Part shown: in pieces, positions 20,843 through 29,230 of the stretch | Layout of the letters: each line of letters opens with the position of its first letter | Position numbering within the stretch: position 1 is the first letter of the stretch | Assembly: GCF_023028105.1 (NCBI RefSeq) | Contig: NZ_CP095491.1 | Span: 1,178,001-1,242,000 of the forward strand | Direction of reading: 5' to 3' | DNA length: 64,000 nucleotides | Origin: Halosolutus gelatinilyticus | GTDB taxonomy: Archaea; Halobacteriota; Halobacteria; Halobacteriales; Natrialbaceae | Translations under genes and position numbers: made by a program | Notes under the pieces: model-generated | The model's input: only the letters and a program-made list of their open reading frames with translations | What the model was told of the DNA's origin: nothing | Databases searched by the model: none

Positions 20843-21215
20843 AGTACTTAACCCCTTCGGGCGCTGAGCGATCCGAGCCGATGAGACGGTGAACGCCTCA
20901 TCGGTCACATCGTATCCGAGCGGCCTCGTACACTTAAGGGCAACGGATCGATCCCGCACCGAAAACCGAATCCGGCGCGGGTTTGTGCGTACCACTTCGC
21001 ACGCGCCCCGTGTAATATAAGGGCATCGTGTCGCGCCGGCTGCGCCGGCGACGGATACGTCACGATCCGATCGCCCTCGGAGAGGCGGCAGTCGCCGCCT
21101 CGAGACGAGGGTGGATACAGTGCCTACCTCCGCGCTGGGACACAGCCGGAGGGGACGCGGCCTGCGCCACGTCGTTCGCGTTAGTGTCGAATGGTGGGTG
21201 TATATATAAGACCGT
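20843..21215 (-). promoter_or_regulatory. tandem rRNA operon promoters
   Basis: Four minus-strand TATA-like elements precede the operon: GGGGTTAAGTACTCC (20843-20857), CCCTTAAGTGTACG (around 20927-20940), CCCTTATATTACACGG (around 21008-21023) and CTTATATATACACC (21197-21211). The middle two share the CCCTTA core and similar surroundings. Multiple tandem promoters are the norm for haloarchaeal rRNA operons. Confidence 0.65.
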
Positions 21216-21624
21216 CGAACGAGAAGTACATCGGAACCCGCTACCATGCGACGGTTTTTCACTGGTTAGACAGAATTGTGACGTCTACAGCGACTGCCGA
21301 CGGTGTCCGAGCGAGTACGTCGTGCGACGATCGACGCGGCCGCTCTTCGATAACGGATATCGCGCGGGCGGAGGTCGGCCGATCATTCCGTCCTCGCAGA
21401 TACGGTCGGGCCGAATGAGACCCGCGTGCTTCGCACTCGAGCGCGGACGCGCAAGAAAGCTTCGTGTCGATGCGAACTGTCGTTCTCGAGGAAACCGGCG
21501 CTGAAACCGGCCGACAGTCGACGATCGCGCGACTCCTCGAACGGGTTCGTGAGCGGATCGTCGACGGATTGTCACACCGGCGCATCGATGCCGATAAACC
21601 ACCTGCGTCACAAGAGATGGGTGA
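21216..21624 (+). other. region between the rRNA promoters and the HTH gene
   Basis: No recognisable gene. A frame from 21464 runs into the HTH gene in another phase and has no convincing protein character. A short palindrome with TTC loop (GTGC-TTC-GCAC at about 21427-21437) and a possible TATA element gataaacc (about 21592) for the downstream HTH gene are present. Confidence 0.4.
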
Positions 21625-22002
21625 ATGGTCCGGGACCCGATCGGTTCGGAGTCGACGCCGTCTGCGGAAGAGATCTGCGCTGCGCTCGACGATCCCGACT
21701 GCCGAGAGATCATCCGGAGTCTCGACGAACCAATGACGGCTTCTGAACTCACTTCCCGGTGTGAGATCCCGCAATCAACGTTGTACCGAAAGCTCGAGTT
21801 ACTGACCGACGCGACGTTGCTCGAGGAGTCGACCGCGATCAGACGCGACGGCCACCACGCGAGCAAGTACTCGGTCGCGTTCGACGAGATCACGCTCGTT
21901 CTGGAGGAGGATCGGTCGCTGTCGGTCCAGATCGAACGGCCGGCCAGGACGGCCGACGAACGCCTCGCCGAACTGTGGTCGGAGGTGCGCAAGGAAACAT
22001 GA
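21625..22002 (+). CDS. winged-helix transcriptional regulator (ArsR-like)
   Basis: 125 residues. After an acidic N-terminus the protein has one winged-helix domain: EEICAALDDPDCREIIRSLDEPMTASELTSRCEIPQSTLYRKLELLTDATLLEES, given here only to show helix order (helix-turn-helix at SELTSRCEIPQSTLYRKL). The wing HHASKYSVAFDEITL follows. No cysteine pair typical of metal sensors is present. Its TGA overlaps the ATG of the DUF7521 gene (21999-22002), so the two form a regulator/membrane-protein pair. Confidence 0.85.
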   Translation: MVRDPIGSESTPSAEEICAALDDPDCREIIRSLDEPMTASELTSRCEIPQSTLYRKLELLTDATLLEESTAIRRDGHHASKYSVAFDEITLVLEEDRSLSVQIERPARTADERLAELWSEVRKET

Positions 22003-22295
22003 GTACCGAACTGATCGGAACGACGGAAACGGCCCTCGCGCTGGCCGTCGTCAAGACGCTCGTGCTCGTAGTCGGGGGCGTCATCACGTTCTTCGCGTTC
22101 AAAGCGTACCGTCGGACCCGCCAGCGGGCGCTCGGCTATCTCGCGACCGGGTTCGGAATCGTCACCCTCGGACTGGTGTTGGCGGGAATGCTCTACGAGG
22201 TGCTCAGAGTGCCGCTCGCGCTCGGAATCCTGCTGGAGAGTCTCCTCGTGTTGATCGGCTTTCTCGTGATCGCGTACTCGCTGTACGTCCAGTAA
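21999..22295 (+). CDS. DUF7521-type three-helix membrane protein
   Basis: 98 residues with three transmembrane helices: AVVKTLVLVVGGVITFFAF, LGYLATGFGIVTLGLVLAG and ALGILLESLLVLIGFLVIAY. The loop after helix 1 (KAYRRTRQRALGY) is basic and cytoplasmic. It is translationally coupled to the winged-helix regulator. Two similar proteins lie at 38417-38707 and 39155-39451, the second also beside an HTH gene. Function unknown; the family name is from memory. Confidence 0.75.
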   Translation: MSTELIGTTETALALAVVKTLVLVVGGVITFFAFKAYRRTRQRALGYLATGFGIVTLGLVLAGMLYEVLRVPLALGILLESLLVLIGFLVIAYSLYVQ

Positions 22296-22369
22296 GGATG
22301 TGGTGAGATCGGGCCTCGTAGCCAGCATCGTCCATCACGATGGCGAACTCGTCGGTCACCACGATTTTC

Positions 22370-22516
22370 TCATAACCGATCGCCGACGTCGTAGTCGCCA
22401 TCGTCGGTCTCCGTCGCGGCTTCGGTCTCGTCGTCGGTATCGGGGTCGTTCGAGAGGGCGGCTCGCCGCGTTTCGACCCGCTTCGCGTCGGCGCTCCGAG
22501 TGCCGATTCGGGCGAC
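22370..22516 (-). other. coding-like acidic stretch in frame after the lpdA stop
   Basis: Directly after the lpdA TAA, 48 more codons stay open in the same frame and end at TGA (22370-22372). The translation is protein-like (AKRVETRRAALSND, then an Asp/Glu/Thr-rich tail ending DYDVGDRL) with G/C-rich third positions, but there is no ATG or GTG to start it. It may be the truncated end of another gene or simple chance in an acidic-codon genome. Confidence 0.3.
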
Positions 22517-23977
22517 TTACCGATTCAACGTGTGGATCGCGTGCCCCAGCGCGTTCTCGGCGGCCTCCATCACCGCCTCCGACAGCGTCGGGTGGGTGTG
22601 GACCGTCGACGCGACGTCCTCGAGTGTCGCGCCGAGTTCGATCGCCAGGCCGAGTTCGGCGATCAGTTCGGAGGCTTCGGGACCGACGACGCTGGCGCCG
22701 AGGACGTACCCCTCGGTTTCGTCGGCGATGATCTTGACGAAGCCGTCCGTCTCGCCGGTGGTCAGCGCGCGACCGCTGGCGCGGAAGGGGAACTTCCCGA
22801 CGACGGTGTCGAAGCCGGCCTCCTCGGCCTCGGACTCGGTCATGCCGACGGTGCCGATCTCGGGATCGGTGAAGACCGCTGCCGGCATCGCCTGGTAGTC
22901 GATCGCCGATGGGTCGCCAGCGATCACCTCGGTAGCGACCTGACCCTCCATGCTGCCCTTGTGGGCGAGCATCGGTTCGCCCGCGACATCGCCGACGGCG
23001 AAGACGTGGTCGACGTTCGTTCGCGCGCGCGAATCAGTGTGGATGAAGCCGCGATCGTCGGTCTCGACGCCGACAGCGTCGAGATCGAGCGTGTCCGAGA
23101 CCGGTTGTCGGCCGACCGCAACGAGCACCTTCTCGGCGTCGAGGTCGAGCGTGTCCGAGACGGCTTCGGCCTGTCCTCCATCGGCAGCAGCCTCCTCGAC
23201 GGGTTCCGCGACGACCTGGATGCCGTCGCCCTGTTCGTGCCACTCCGAGGCGGTGTAGCCGAAGTGGAAGTCGATCCCGAGGTCGTCCGCCCGCCCCTTC
23301 ACGGGCCGTTTCAGGTCGTCGTCGTACCCGGGCAGGATCGAGTCGAGCATCTCGACGACCGTCACGTCGGTCCCGAGTTTGGCGAAGACGCTGGCCAGTT
23401 CCATTCCGATGTAGCCGGCGCCGACGACGACCAGCGAGTCGGGAACCGAGTCGAGCGCGAGCGCTTGCTTCGAGTCGAGGACGGGCTCGTCGCCGTAGTC
23501 GAAGTTCGGGATCTCGATCGGCCGCGAGCCCGTCGCGACGATCGCGTGCTCGAACTCGAGGGTCTCCGAGCCCTGCCCCTCGCCGCTGTGGGAGACCCGA
23601 ACGGTGTTCTCGCTCGCGAAGGTGGCCGTCCCTTCGAGCAGGTTGACGCCGTTGGCCTTGCAGAGCTTCTCGACGCCGCCGGTTAGCTGGTCGACGACGT
23701 CGTCCTTCCAGTTGACCATCTGGGCGAGGTCGACCGCCGGGTCGGCGTGGATGCCCATCTCCTCGGCGTGGCCCGCCTCGTAGGCGACATCGCTGGCGGT
23801 GATCAGCGCCTTCGATGGGATACAGCCGTAGTTCAGGCAGGTGCCGCCGTAGGCGTCCTTCTCGACGAGCGTTACGTCCAGGTCGAGCTGGCCAGCGCGA
23901 ATCGCGGCCACGTAGCCGGCGGGGCCGGCGCCGATGACCACGATGTCCGTGCCGGTGGTGACGTCTCCGACGACCAT
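22517..23977 (-). CDS. lpdA: dihydrolipoyl dehydrogenase (E3)
   Basis: 486 residues, starting at the ATG complementary to 23975-23977. The FAD-binding GAGPAGYVAAIRAGQ is followed by the redox disulfide GGTCLNYGCIPSK, the NAD-binding VVGAGYIGMELASVF, the second FAD motif FAVGDVAGEPMLAHKG, and the C-terminal interface HTHPTLSEAVMEAAENALGH with the His-Glu pair. E3 reoxidises dihydrolipoamide on E2 and makes NADH. It is the last gene of the E1 alpha, E1 beta, E2, E3 operon. Unusual: the nine-residue segment VSDTLDLDA occurs twice, 20 residues apart (about 273-281 and 293-301), from a near-perfect 26-bp direct repeat. Confidence 0.95.
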   Translation of the reverse strand: MVVGDVTTGTDIVVIGAGPAGYVAAIRAGQLDLDVTLVEKDAYGGTCLNYGCIPSKALITASDVAYEAGHAEEMGIHADPAVDLAQMVNWKDDVVDQLTGGVEKLCKANGVNLLEGTATFASENTVRVSHSGEGQGSETLEFEHAIVATGSRPIEIPNFDYGDEPVLDSKQALALDSVPDSLVVVGAGYIGMELASVFAKLGTDVTVVEMLDSILPGYDDDLKRPVKGRADDLGIDFHFGYTASEWHEQGDGIQVVAEPVEEAAADGGQAEAVSDTLDLDAEKVLVAVGRQPVSDTLDLDAVGVETDDRGFIHTDSRARTNVDHVFAVGDVAGEPMLAHKGSMEGQVATEVIAGDPSAIDYQAMPAAVFTDPEIGTVGMTESEAEEAGFDTVVGKFPFRASGRALTTGETDGFVKIIADETEGYVLGASVVGPEASELIAELGLAIELGATLEDVASTVHTHPTLSEAVMEAAENALGHAIHTLNR

Positions 23978-24077
23978 CAGTTCGCCCCCGTTCTCGTCCT
24001 TCTCGGAGTCGTATTTGCGTTCATAGTTGGTAATCGTATAGTCGTGAGATGGTTGTAGTCCTAGGGTGGGTATTCGC

Positions 24078-25745
24078 TCACTCGAGCAATAGCAGTTCGG
24101 GGTTCTCGAGGTACTCCATGATTGTGTTCGTGAACTCCGCCCCGACCGCACCGTCGATCAGTCGGTGGTCGAACGACAGCGAGAGCGTGAGCACGGATCG
24201 CGGCTCGATCGACTCCTCGCCGTCTCGCTCGACCACGCGCGGTTTGCGCTTGATCTCGCCAATCGCGAGGATCCCCGACTCGGGATAGTTCAAAATCGGC
24301 GTGGCGTACTCGCCGCCGATGCCGCCGACGTTCGTGATCGTGAACGTCGAGCCCTGGAGTTCGCCGGGGCTGATCGATCGCTCGCGGGCCTTCTGCACTA
24401 ACTCGTTCATCTCCGAGGACAGCTGGAGGAGTCCCTTGCCGTCGACGTTCTCGACGACCGGCACCATCAGCCCGACGTCGGTCGCGGTGGCGACCCCGAC
24501 GTTGTAGTAGTCGCGGTAGACGATCTCCTCGTTCGCGTCGTCGATGACCGCGTTCATCTCGGGGAACTCCTTCAACGCGGCCGTGACCGCCTTCATGATG
24601 AAGGGCATGTAGGTCAGCCGGATGCCCTGCTCCTCGGCGCGGGGTTTGAGCCGCTGGCGGGCCTCGACCAGGTCGGTGACGTCGACCTCGTCGTGGTGGG
24701 TGACGTGGGGTGCGGTGTACTTCGACTCGACCATCGCCTCGGCGATCCGCTTGCGGACGCCGCGAAACGGTTCGCGCCGCTCGCGCTCGCCGGGCGCGAA
24801 CTCGGCGCCTTTCTGACTGACCGGTTCGCCGGCCTCGATCGCCTCGCGGTCGGCCTCCTGGGCCTGGCGCTGCGCCTCGGCGTACTCCCGGACGGCCTCG
24901 GGCGTGACGAACGCCTCGCCGTCGCGCTCCTCGTCCGTCGGGACGGCGTCGATGTCGACGCCCTCCTCCTGGGCGATCCGGCGGGTCGCGGGCGCGGCCA
25001 GCGTCCGATCGCGATCGGCCGATTCGACCTGCGCGGGCCGCGCCTGCCGGGCCCGCTGTCCGCCGGCTCCCGTCGCGGCGCCCGCTGCGGCGTCGGATCC
25101 CGTATCGGACGGCGTCGCGTCGGCGTCGGGCTCGATCGCATCCGCCGCCGATTCGGCGCCCGGTTCCGGGGCGCCGGCCGTCTCGTCGGCGCTGGCCGCC
25201 TCGATTTCGCCGCCGCCAGCGGCGGCCTGTACGTCTGCAGCCGTGATCCGACCGCCGGGACCGCTGCCCTCGATCCGCGAGAGGTCGATCCCCTCCTCGC
25301 GGGCCATTCGTCGCACGCGCGGAGGCGCGAAGATCCGATCGTCCGGCGTCTCGATTTCGGCGGTCTCGGCGCCGGGATCGCCGGCGAGTTCGCCCTCGCC
25401 CCCTTCGGGGGACCGTGCTTCCTCCGGCGAATCGACGTCCGCCGAGTGACTGGTGACGTCGGCCTCGGATTCCGTTTCCGATTCGGCTTCGCTCGGCGTC
25501 TCTTCGCCCTCCACGTCGAACGTCACGAACACCTCGCCGACGGGGATCACGTCCCCCTCTTCGTAGCGCAGTTCGCGAACGGTCCCGTTGACCGGCGCGG
25601 GTACCTCGACCAGCGCCTTGTCGGTCTCGACCTCCGCGACCGGTTGATCCTCGCTGACCTCGTCGCCTTCCGCGACCAGCCACGAGACCAGTTCGCCCTC
25701 GGCGACCCCCTCGCCGACGTCGGGGAGTTTGAACTCGCGAACCAT
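24078..25745 (-). CDS. pdhC: 2-oxoacid dehydrogenase E2, dihydrolipoamide acyltransferase
   Basis: 555 residues. The lipoyl domain is residues 1-78 with the lipoyl Lys at 43 (ETDKALVEVP). A disordered Ala/Glu/Ser linker leads to a peripheral subunit-binding domain at about 138-172 (APPRVRRMAREEGIDLSRIE), then a second linker and a second binding-domain-like segment at about 248-288 (LAAPATRRIAQEEGVDID). The catalytic domain begins near residue 320 and ends with the active-site motif DHRLIDG (His 527, Asp 531). E2 carries acyl groups from E1 to CoA and forms the core of the complex. One base separates it from the E1 beta gene. Two binding domains are more than the usual one. Confidence 0.95.
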   Translation of the reverse strand: MVREFKLPDVGEGVAEGELVSWLVAEGDEVSEDQPVAEVETDKALVEVPAPVNGTVRELRYEEGDVIPVGEVFVTFDVEGEETPSEAESETESEADVTSHSADVDSPEEARSPEGGEGELAGDPGAETAEIETPDDRIFAPPRVRRMAREEGIDLSRIEGSGPGGRITAADVQAAAGGGEIEAASADETAGAPEPGAESAADAIEPDADATPSDTGSDAAAGAATGAGGQRARQARPAQVESADRDRTLAAPATRRIAQEEGVDIDAVPTDEERDGEAFVTPEAVREYAEAQRQAQEADREAIEAGEPVSQKGAEFAPGERERREPFRGVRKRIAEAMVESKYTAPHVTHHDEVDVTDLVEARQRLKPRAEEQGIRLTYMPFIMKAVTAALKEFPEMNAVIDDANEEIVYRDYYNVGVATATDVGLMVPVVENVDGKGLLQLSSEMNELVQKARERSISPGELQGSTFTITNVGGIGGEYATPILNYPESGILAIGEIKRKPRVVERDGEESIEPRSVLTLSLSFDHRLIDGAVGAEFTNTIMEYLENPELLLLE

Positions 25746-25746
25746 G

Positions 25747-26733
25747 TTAGAACTCCGCGGCGTTCCGGATACCGTCCTCGATGCGGGCGGCCTCCGGCAG
25801 GTAGTAGTCTTCGAGCGCGTACAGCGGGAACGGCGTGTCGAAGCCGGTGATGCGCTCGATCGGCGCCTCCTGGTACACGAGGGCCTGCTCCTGGATCGTC
25901 GCCGTGATCTCGCCGGCCAGTCCGCCGGTTTTGGGCGCCTCGTGGACGACCGCGGCGCGGCCGGTCTTCTTGAACGACTCGACGATCGCGTCCTCGTCCA
26001 GCGGCGAGAGGGTGCGCAGGTCGACGACCTCGACGTCGATCTCGCCCTCGAGGTTCTCCGCGGCCTCCATCGTCGGCCGGGTCATCGCGCCCCAGGTGAA
26101 AACCGAGATGTCGGAGCCTTCCCGGCGGACTGCGGCCTCGCCGATCGGCACCTCGTACGACTCGTTCGGAACTTCCTCGCGGAACGCCCGGTAGATGAGT
26201 TTGGGTTCGAGGAAGACCACCGGATCCGGCGAGCGGATCGCACTCGCCAAAAGCCCCTTCGTGTCGTAGGGGGTCGACGGCATGACGACCTTGAGTCCGG
26301 GCTGGTGGACGAACATCGCCTCCGTCGACTCGGAGTGGTGTTCGGGCGCGCGGATGCCGCCGCCGTAGGGCGCCCGGACGACCAGCGGACACGTATAGCG
26401 GCCGCGCGATCGCGTCCGCAGGCGCGCGGCGTGGGAGACGATCTGGTCGAACGCGGGGTAGATGAATCCCATGAACTGCATCTCGGGCACGGGCCGCATC
26501 CCGTAGGCCGCCATCCCGATCGCCGTCCCGACGATCCCCGACTCCGCCAGCGGCGTGTCGATCACCCGATCGCCGCCGAACTCGTCGTACAAGCCTTCGG
26601 TGGCGCGGAAGACGCCGCCGTTCTCGCCGACGTCCTCGCCCATGACGACGACGTCCTCGTCGCGTTCCATTTCCGTGTGCAATCCGTCCCGTACCGCCTG
26701 TACCAGCGTGAGATTTTCCGATTCTGCAGCCAT
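25747..26733 (-). CDS. pdhB: 2-oxoacid dehydrogenase E1 component, beta subunit
   Basis: 328 residues, the usual length. Typical E1 beta segments are VMGEDVGENGGVFRATEGLY, DTPLAESGIVGTAIGMAAYG, RAPYGGGIRAPEHHSES and VVMPSTPYDTKGLL, with a C-terminal transketolase domain (EVVDLRTLSPLDEDAI). With E1 alpha it decarboxylates a 2-oxoacid using thiamine diphosphate. The gene lies one base from both neighbours, so the operon is tightly packed. The substrate (pyruvate or a branched-chain 2-oxoacid) cannot be decided from sequence. Confidence 0.95.
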   Translation of the reverse strand: MAAESENLTLVQAVRDGLHTEMERDEDVVVMGEDVGENGGVFRATEGLYDEFGGDRVIDTPLAESGIVGTAIGMAAYGMRPVPEMQFMGFIYPAFDQIVSHAARLRTRSRGRYTCPLVVRAPYGGGIRAPEHHSESTEAMFVHQPGLKVVMPSTPYDTKGLLASAIRSPDPVVFLEPKLIYRAFREEVPNESYEVPIGEAAVRREGSDISVFTWGAMTRPTMEAAENLEGEIDVEVVDLRTLSPLDEDAIVESFKKTGRAAVVHEAPKTGGLAGEITATIQEQALVYQEAPIERITGFDTPFPLYALEDYYLPEAARIEDGIRNAAEF

Positions 26734-26734
26734 G

Positions 26735-27865
26735 TTATCCCTCCAATAGCGCGTCGTCGCCGTGGCGTTCGCGTACCGATTCGAACCACTCGAGCTGGCG
26801 CTGTAATCGTTTGGGCATGCCCTCGTAGACGTGGGCGAAGATCTCCTCGGGATCGGGACGCTCGACCGACTCCGCCGCGTCGATCGCCTCGGCGATCTCG
26901 TCTTTGATCCGCGACTCGATCGCGTCGGCTTCTTCGTCGTCCAGCAGGCCGTGGTTCCGCAGGAACGTCTCCATCCGCGGGATCGGGTCCTTCTGGCGCC
27001 AGCGCTCGACTTCTGCCTCCTCGCGGTAGACGGACGGATCGTCGGCGGTCGTGTGCGCCCCGAAGCGGTACTGGACCGCCTCGATGAGCGTGGGCCGGGT
27101 CGCGCTCCCGGCCGCCCCGTCGTCGAACGCGGCCGGGTTCTTCGCCTTCTCGACGGCGTCGCGGGTGACCTTGTACACCGCGAGCGGATCCATGCCGTCG
27201 ACCTGGACGCCTTCGAATCCGTAGGCCTCGGCCTTCTGGGCTAACGTGGCGCTCGCCGTCTGGCGATCGCGGGGCACCGAGATCGCCCACTGGTTGTTGT
27301 TACAGAAGAAAACGTTCGGCGTGTCGAAGACGCCGGCGAAGTTCAGTCCCTCGTGGAAATCGCCCTCCGAGGTGGCACCGTCGCCGAAGTAGCAGATGAA
27401 GGCCTTCTCCTCGCCGCGGAGCTTCGAGGCCCACGCGGCGCCCGTCGCGTGCGGAATCTGAGTCGCGATCGGGACGGCGACGGTGAAGATGTTGGCGTCG
27501 TCGGGGATCCGGTTGCCCTGCTCGTGGCCCATCCAGTACAGCAGGGTGCGCTTGAGCGACATCCCGCGGACCAGCGAGACGCCGTGTTCGCGGTAACTAG
27601 GGAAGACCCAATCCTCCTGATCGAGCGCGTGCGCGCTGCCGATCTGGGACCCTTCCTGGCCAGACAGCGGCGGGTACGTCCCCATCCGCCCTTGGCGCTG
27701 GAGGCTCACCGCTCGCTCGTCGAAGTGCCGTGCCAGCCGCATCTGCTCGTACATTTCGACGAGTTCGTCGTCGGAAAGCTCCGGCACGGAGGCCCCCTCG
27801 AGGACCCGACCGGTGTCGTCGAGGACCTGTACTCGTTCTCGGGGGTCGCGCTGTATCGTGCTCAC
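26735..27865 (-). CDS. pdhA: 2-oxoacid dehydrogenase E1 component, alpha subunit
   Basis: 376 residues if started at the GTG at 27863-27865 ([17 protein letters not shown]), which matches haloarchaeal relatives and has the G-rich GGTGG a few bases upstream as ribosome-binding site; GTG at 27881-27883 would add six residues. The thiamine diphosphate motif is [18 protein letters not shown] followed by NNNQWAIS. The phosphorylation-loop region of mitochondrial enzymes corresponds to the [15 protein letters not shown] segment. First gene of the operon. In haloarchaea pyruvate is mainly oxidised by a ferredoxin enzyme, so this complex may serve other 2-oxoacids. Confidence 0.94.
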   Translation of the reverse strand: MSTIQRDPRERVQVLDDTGRVLEGASVPELSDDELVEMYEQMRLARHFDERAVSLQRQGRMGTYPPLSGQEGSQIGSAHALDQEDWVFPSYREHGVSLVRGMSLKRTLLYWMGHEQGNRIPDDANIFTVAVPIATQIPHATGAAWASKLRGEEKAFICYFGDGATSEGDFHEGLNFAGVFDTPNVFFCNNNQWAISVPRDRQTASATLAQKAEAYGFEGVQVDGMDPLAVYKVTRDAVEKAKNPAAFDDGAAGSATRPTLIEAVQYRFGAHTTADDPSVYREEAEVERWRQKDPIPRMETFLRNHGLLDDEEADAIESRIKDEIAEAIDAAESVERPDPEEIFAHVYEGMPKRLQRQLEWFESVRERHGDDALLEG

Positions 27866-28169
27866 GGGTAAACCCACCTGCACATACCCTAATGAATTAT
27901 CGCTCTCGTTAAAGGATTTTCGTAAATAGTTTACTATCGGTGATATTCTTGCCCCGCAGGCTCAAGAATACTGCACTCAAGGCGACACGTCTGGACAGTG
28001 TTGCTCAGAACAGGATATTTTTAGCCGTTCATCGGATTCTGACCCCGAAGGAAGCGGAAGACTGGACGAAACCCGAGTTCAGACGAGTGCGGTGCGTTGG
28101 CAACGGGCAGGAGCGCGGACGGGCTCGTCGTCTTCGAGGCGGCGTGACGTGGGTCCACAGTCCGAGGCC
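27866..28169 (-). promoter_or_regulatory. upstream region of the 2-oxoacid dehydrogenase operon
   Basis: About 300 nt with no gene. On the minus strand CCTTTAAC (27908-27915) is the likely TATA box, placing transcription start near 27885. Further upstream an 8-bp inverted repeat (TATTCTTG and CAAGAATA around 27947-27969) in a locally A/T-rich stretch may be an operator. The remaining part, toward the lipA stop, shows nothing. Confidence 0.45.
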
Positions 28170-29120
28170 CTACGACTCCGTCGTCTGCGGCCGCGCTTCG
28201 CGCCGCGCCTCCTCGACGCTCTTCCCCTCCCGGAGGACGGCATCGACGAACAGCTCGCCCGCCTTGTACGACGATCGGACCATCGGCCCGCTGGCGCAGT
28301 AGAGGAAGCCGAGTTCCTCCTCGGCGACCCGGCGCCACGTCTCGTACTTATCCGGGTGGTCGTACCGCTTCACCTCGAGGTGGCTCCGCGACGGGCGCAG
28401 GTACTGTCCCAGCGTCACGACGTCGACGCCGCGTTCGCGGCAGTCGGCCAGGGTCTGGTAGACCTCGTGGTCGTACTCGCCGTGACCGAGCATGATCGAG
28501 GTTTTCGTGTAGATGTCCGATTCCCGATCGACCTGCTCGAGCACCGACAGCGACTGCTCGTAGCCCGCGCGCCGATCGCGGACGGGAAACTGCAGACGCT
28601 CGACGGTTTCGACGTTGTGTGCGATCACGTCGGGATCGGCGTCGACGATCTTCCGAACGAGCCGTTCTTCGCCCCGAAAGTCGGGGATGAGCACTTCGAC
28701 GAGGATGCCCGGGTGACGGTCCTTGATCTCCCGGATCGTCTCGGCGAAGTGACCCGCGCCCTGGTCGGGCAGGTCATCCCGATCGACGCTCGTCAGGACC
28801 ACGTAGTCGAGGCCGATTTCGGCGACGGCCGCGGCGACGTTTTCGGGTTCGTCGGGATCGAGCGGCTCCATGCCGCCGGTCTCGACGTCGCAGAAGTTAC
28901 AGGCGCGCGAGCAGCGATCACCCATCAGCATGAACGTGGCCGTCCCGCCCTCGCCGCCGGTGTTCGCCCCTCCCGACCAGCATTCGCCCAGGTTGGGACA
29001 GTTAGCCTCCTCGCAGACGGTGTGGAGGTTCCGTTCCCGGAGCGTCTCCCGGATGTCGGTGAACTCCCGGCCCGACGGCGGTCGCATCTTCAGCCAGTCG
29101 GGCTTGCGAGCGGTGCTCAT
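28170..29120 (-). CDS. lipA: lipoyl synthase
   Basis: 316 residues when started at MSTARKPDWLKMRPPSG (ATG at 29120). The auxiliary [4Fe-4S] cluster motif CEEANCPNLGEC near residue 45 and the radical-SAM motif CSRACNFCDVETG near residue 75 are both intact, as is the later TSIMLGHGE. LipA inserts two sulfur atoms into octanoyl groups on E2 using S-adenosylmethionine. Its place 300 nt upstream of the E1/E2/E3 operon, in the same orientation, fits cofactor supply to that complex. No lipB or lplA homologue is visible in this window. Confidence 0.95.
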   Translation of the reverse strand: MSTARKPDWLKMRPPSGREFTDIRETLRERNLHTVCEEANCPNLGECWSGGANTGGEGGTATFMLMGDRCSRACNFCDVETGGMEPLDPDEPENVAAAVAEIGLDYVVLTSVDRDDLPDQGAGHFAETIREIKDRHPGILVEVLIPDFRGEERLVRKIVDADPDVIAHNVETVERLQFPVRDRRAGYEQSLSVLEQVDRESDIYTKTSIMLGHGEYDHEVYQTLADCRERGVDVVTLGQYLRPSRSHLEVKRYDHPDKYETWRRVAEEELGFLYCASGPMVRSSYKAGELFVDAVLREGKSVEEARREARPQTTES

Positions 29121-29188
29121 ACCGGAACGTGGCCGCCGAGGGTGAAAAACCATTGTGATCGGCGGGCCCGCACGATCAGTTCGCATTG

Positions 29189-29202
29189 AATAAATATTTA
29201 TT
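29189..29202. promoter_or_regulatory. A/T palindrome in the lipA-MATE divergent region
   Basis: AATAAATATTTATT is a perfect 14-bp palindrome, 29 nt before the MATE ATG (29231) and 69 nt before the lipA ATG. It probably contains the TATA box of the MATE gene and could also be an operator shared by both genes. Confidence 0.45.
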
Positions 29203-29230
29203 TTATTGACCACTCATCAGGTCCAAGAGA

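Noticed and set aside
21464-21736. Plus-strand frame beginning MSMRTVVLEETGAETG upstream of the HTH gene
   Set aside because: Its beginning looks protein-like, but it runs through the HTH gene in another phase into an Arg/Ser-rich tail and has no promoter at the right distance; more likely chance.
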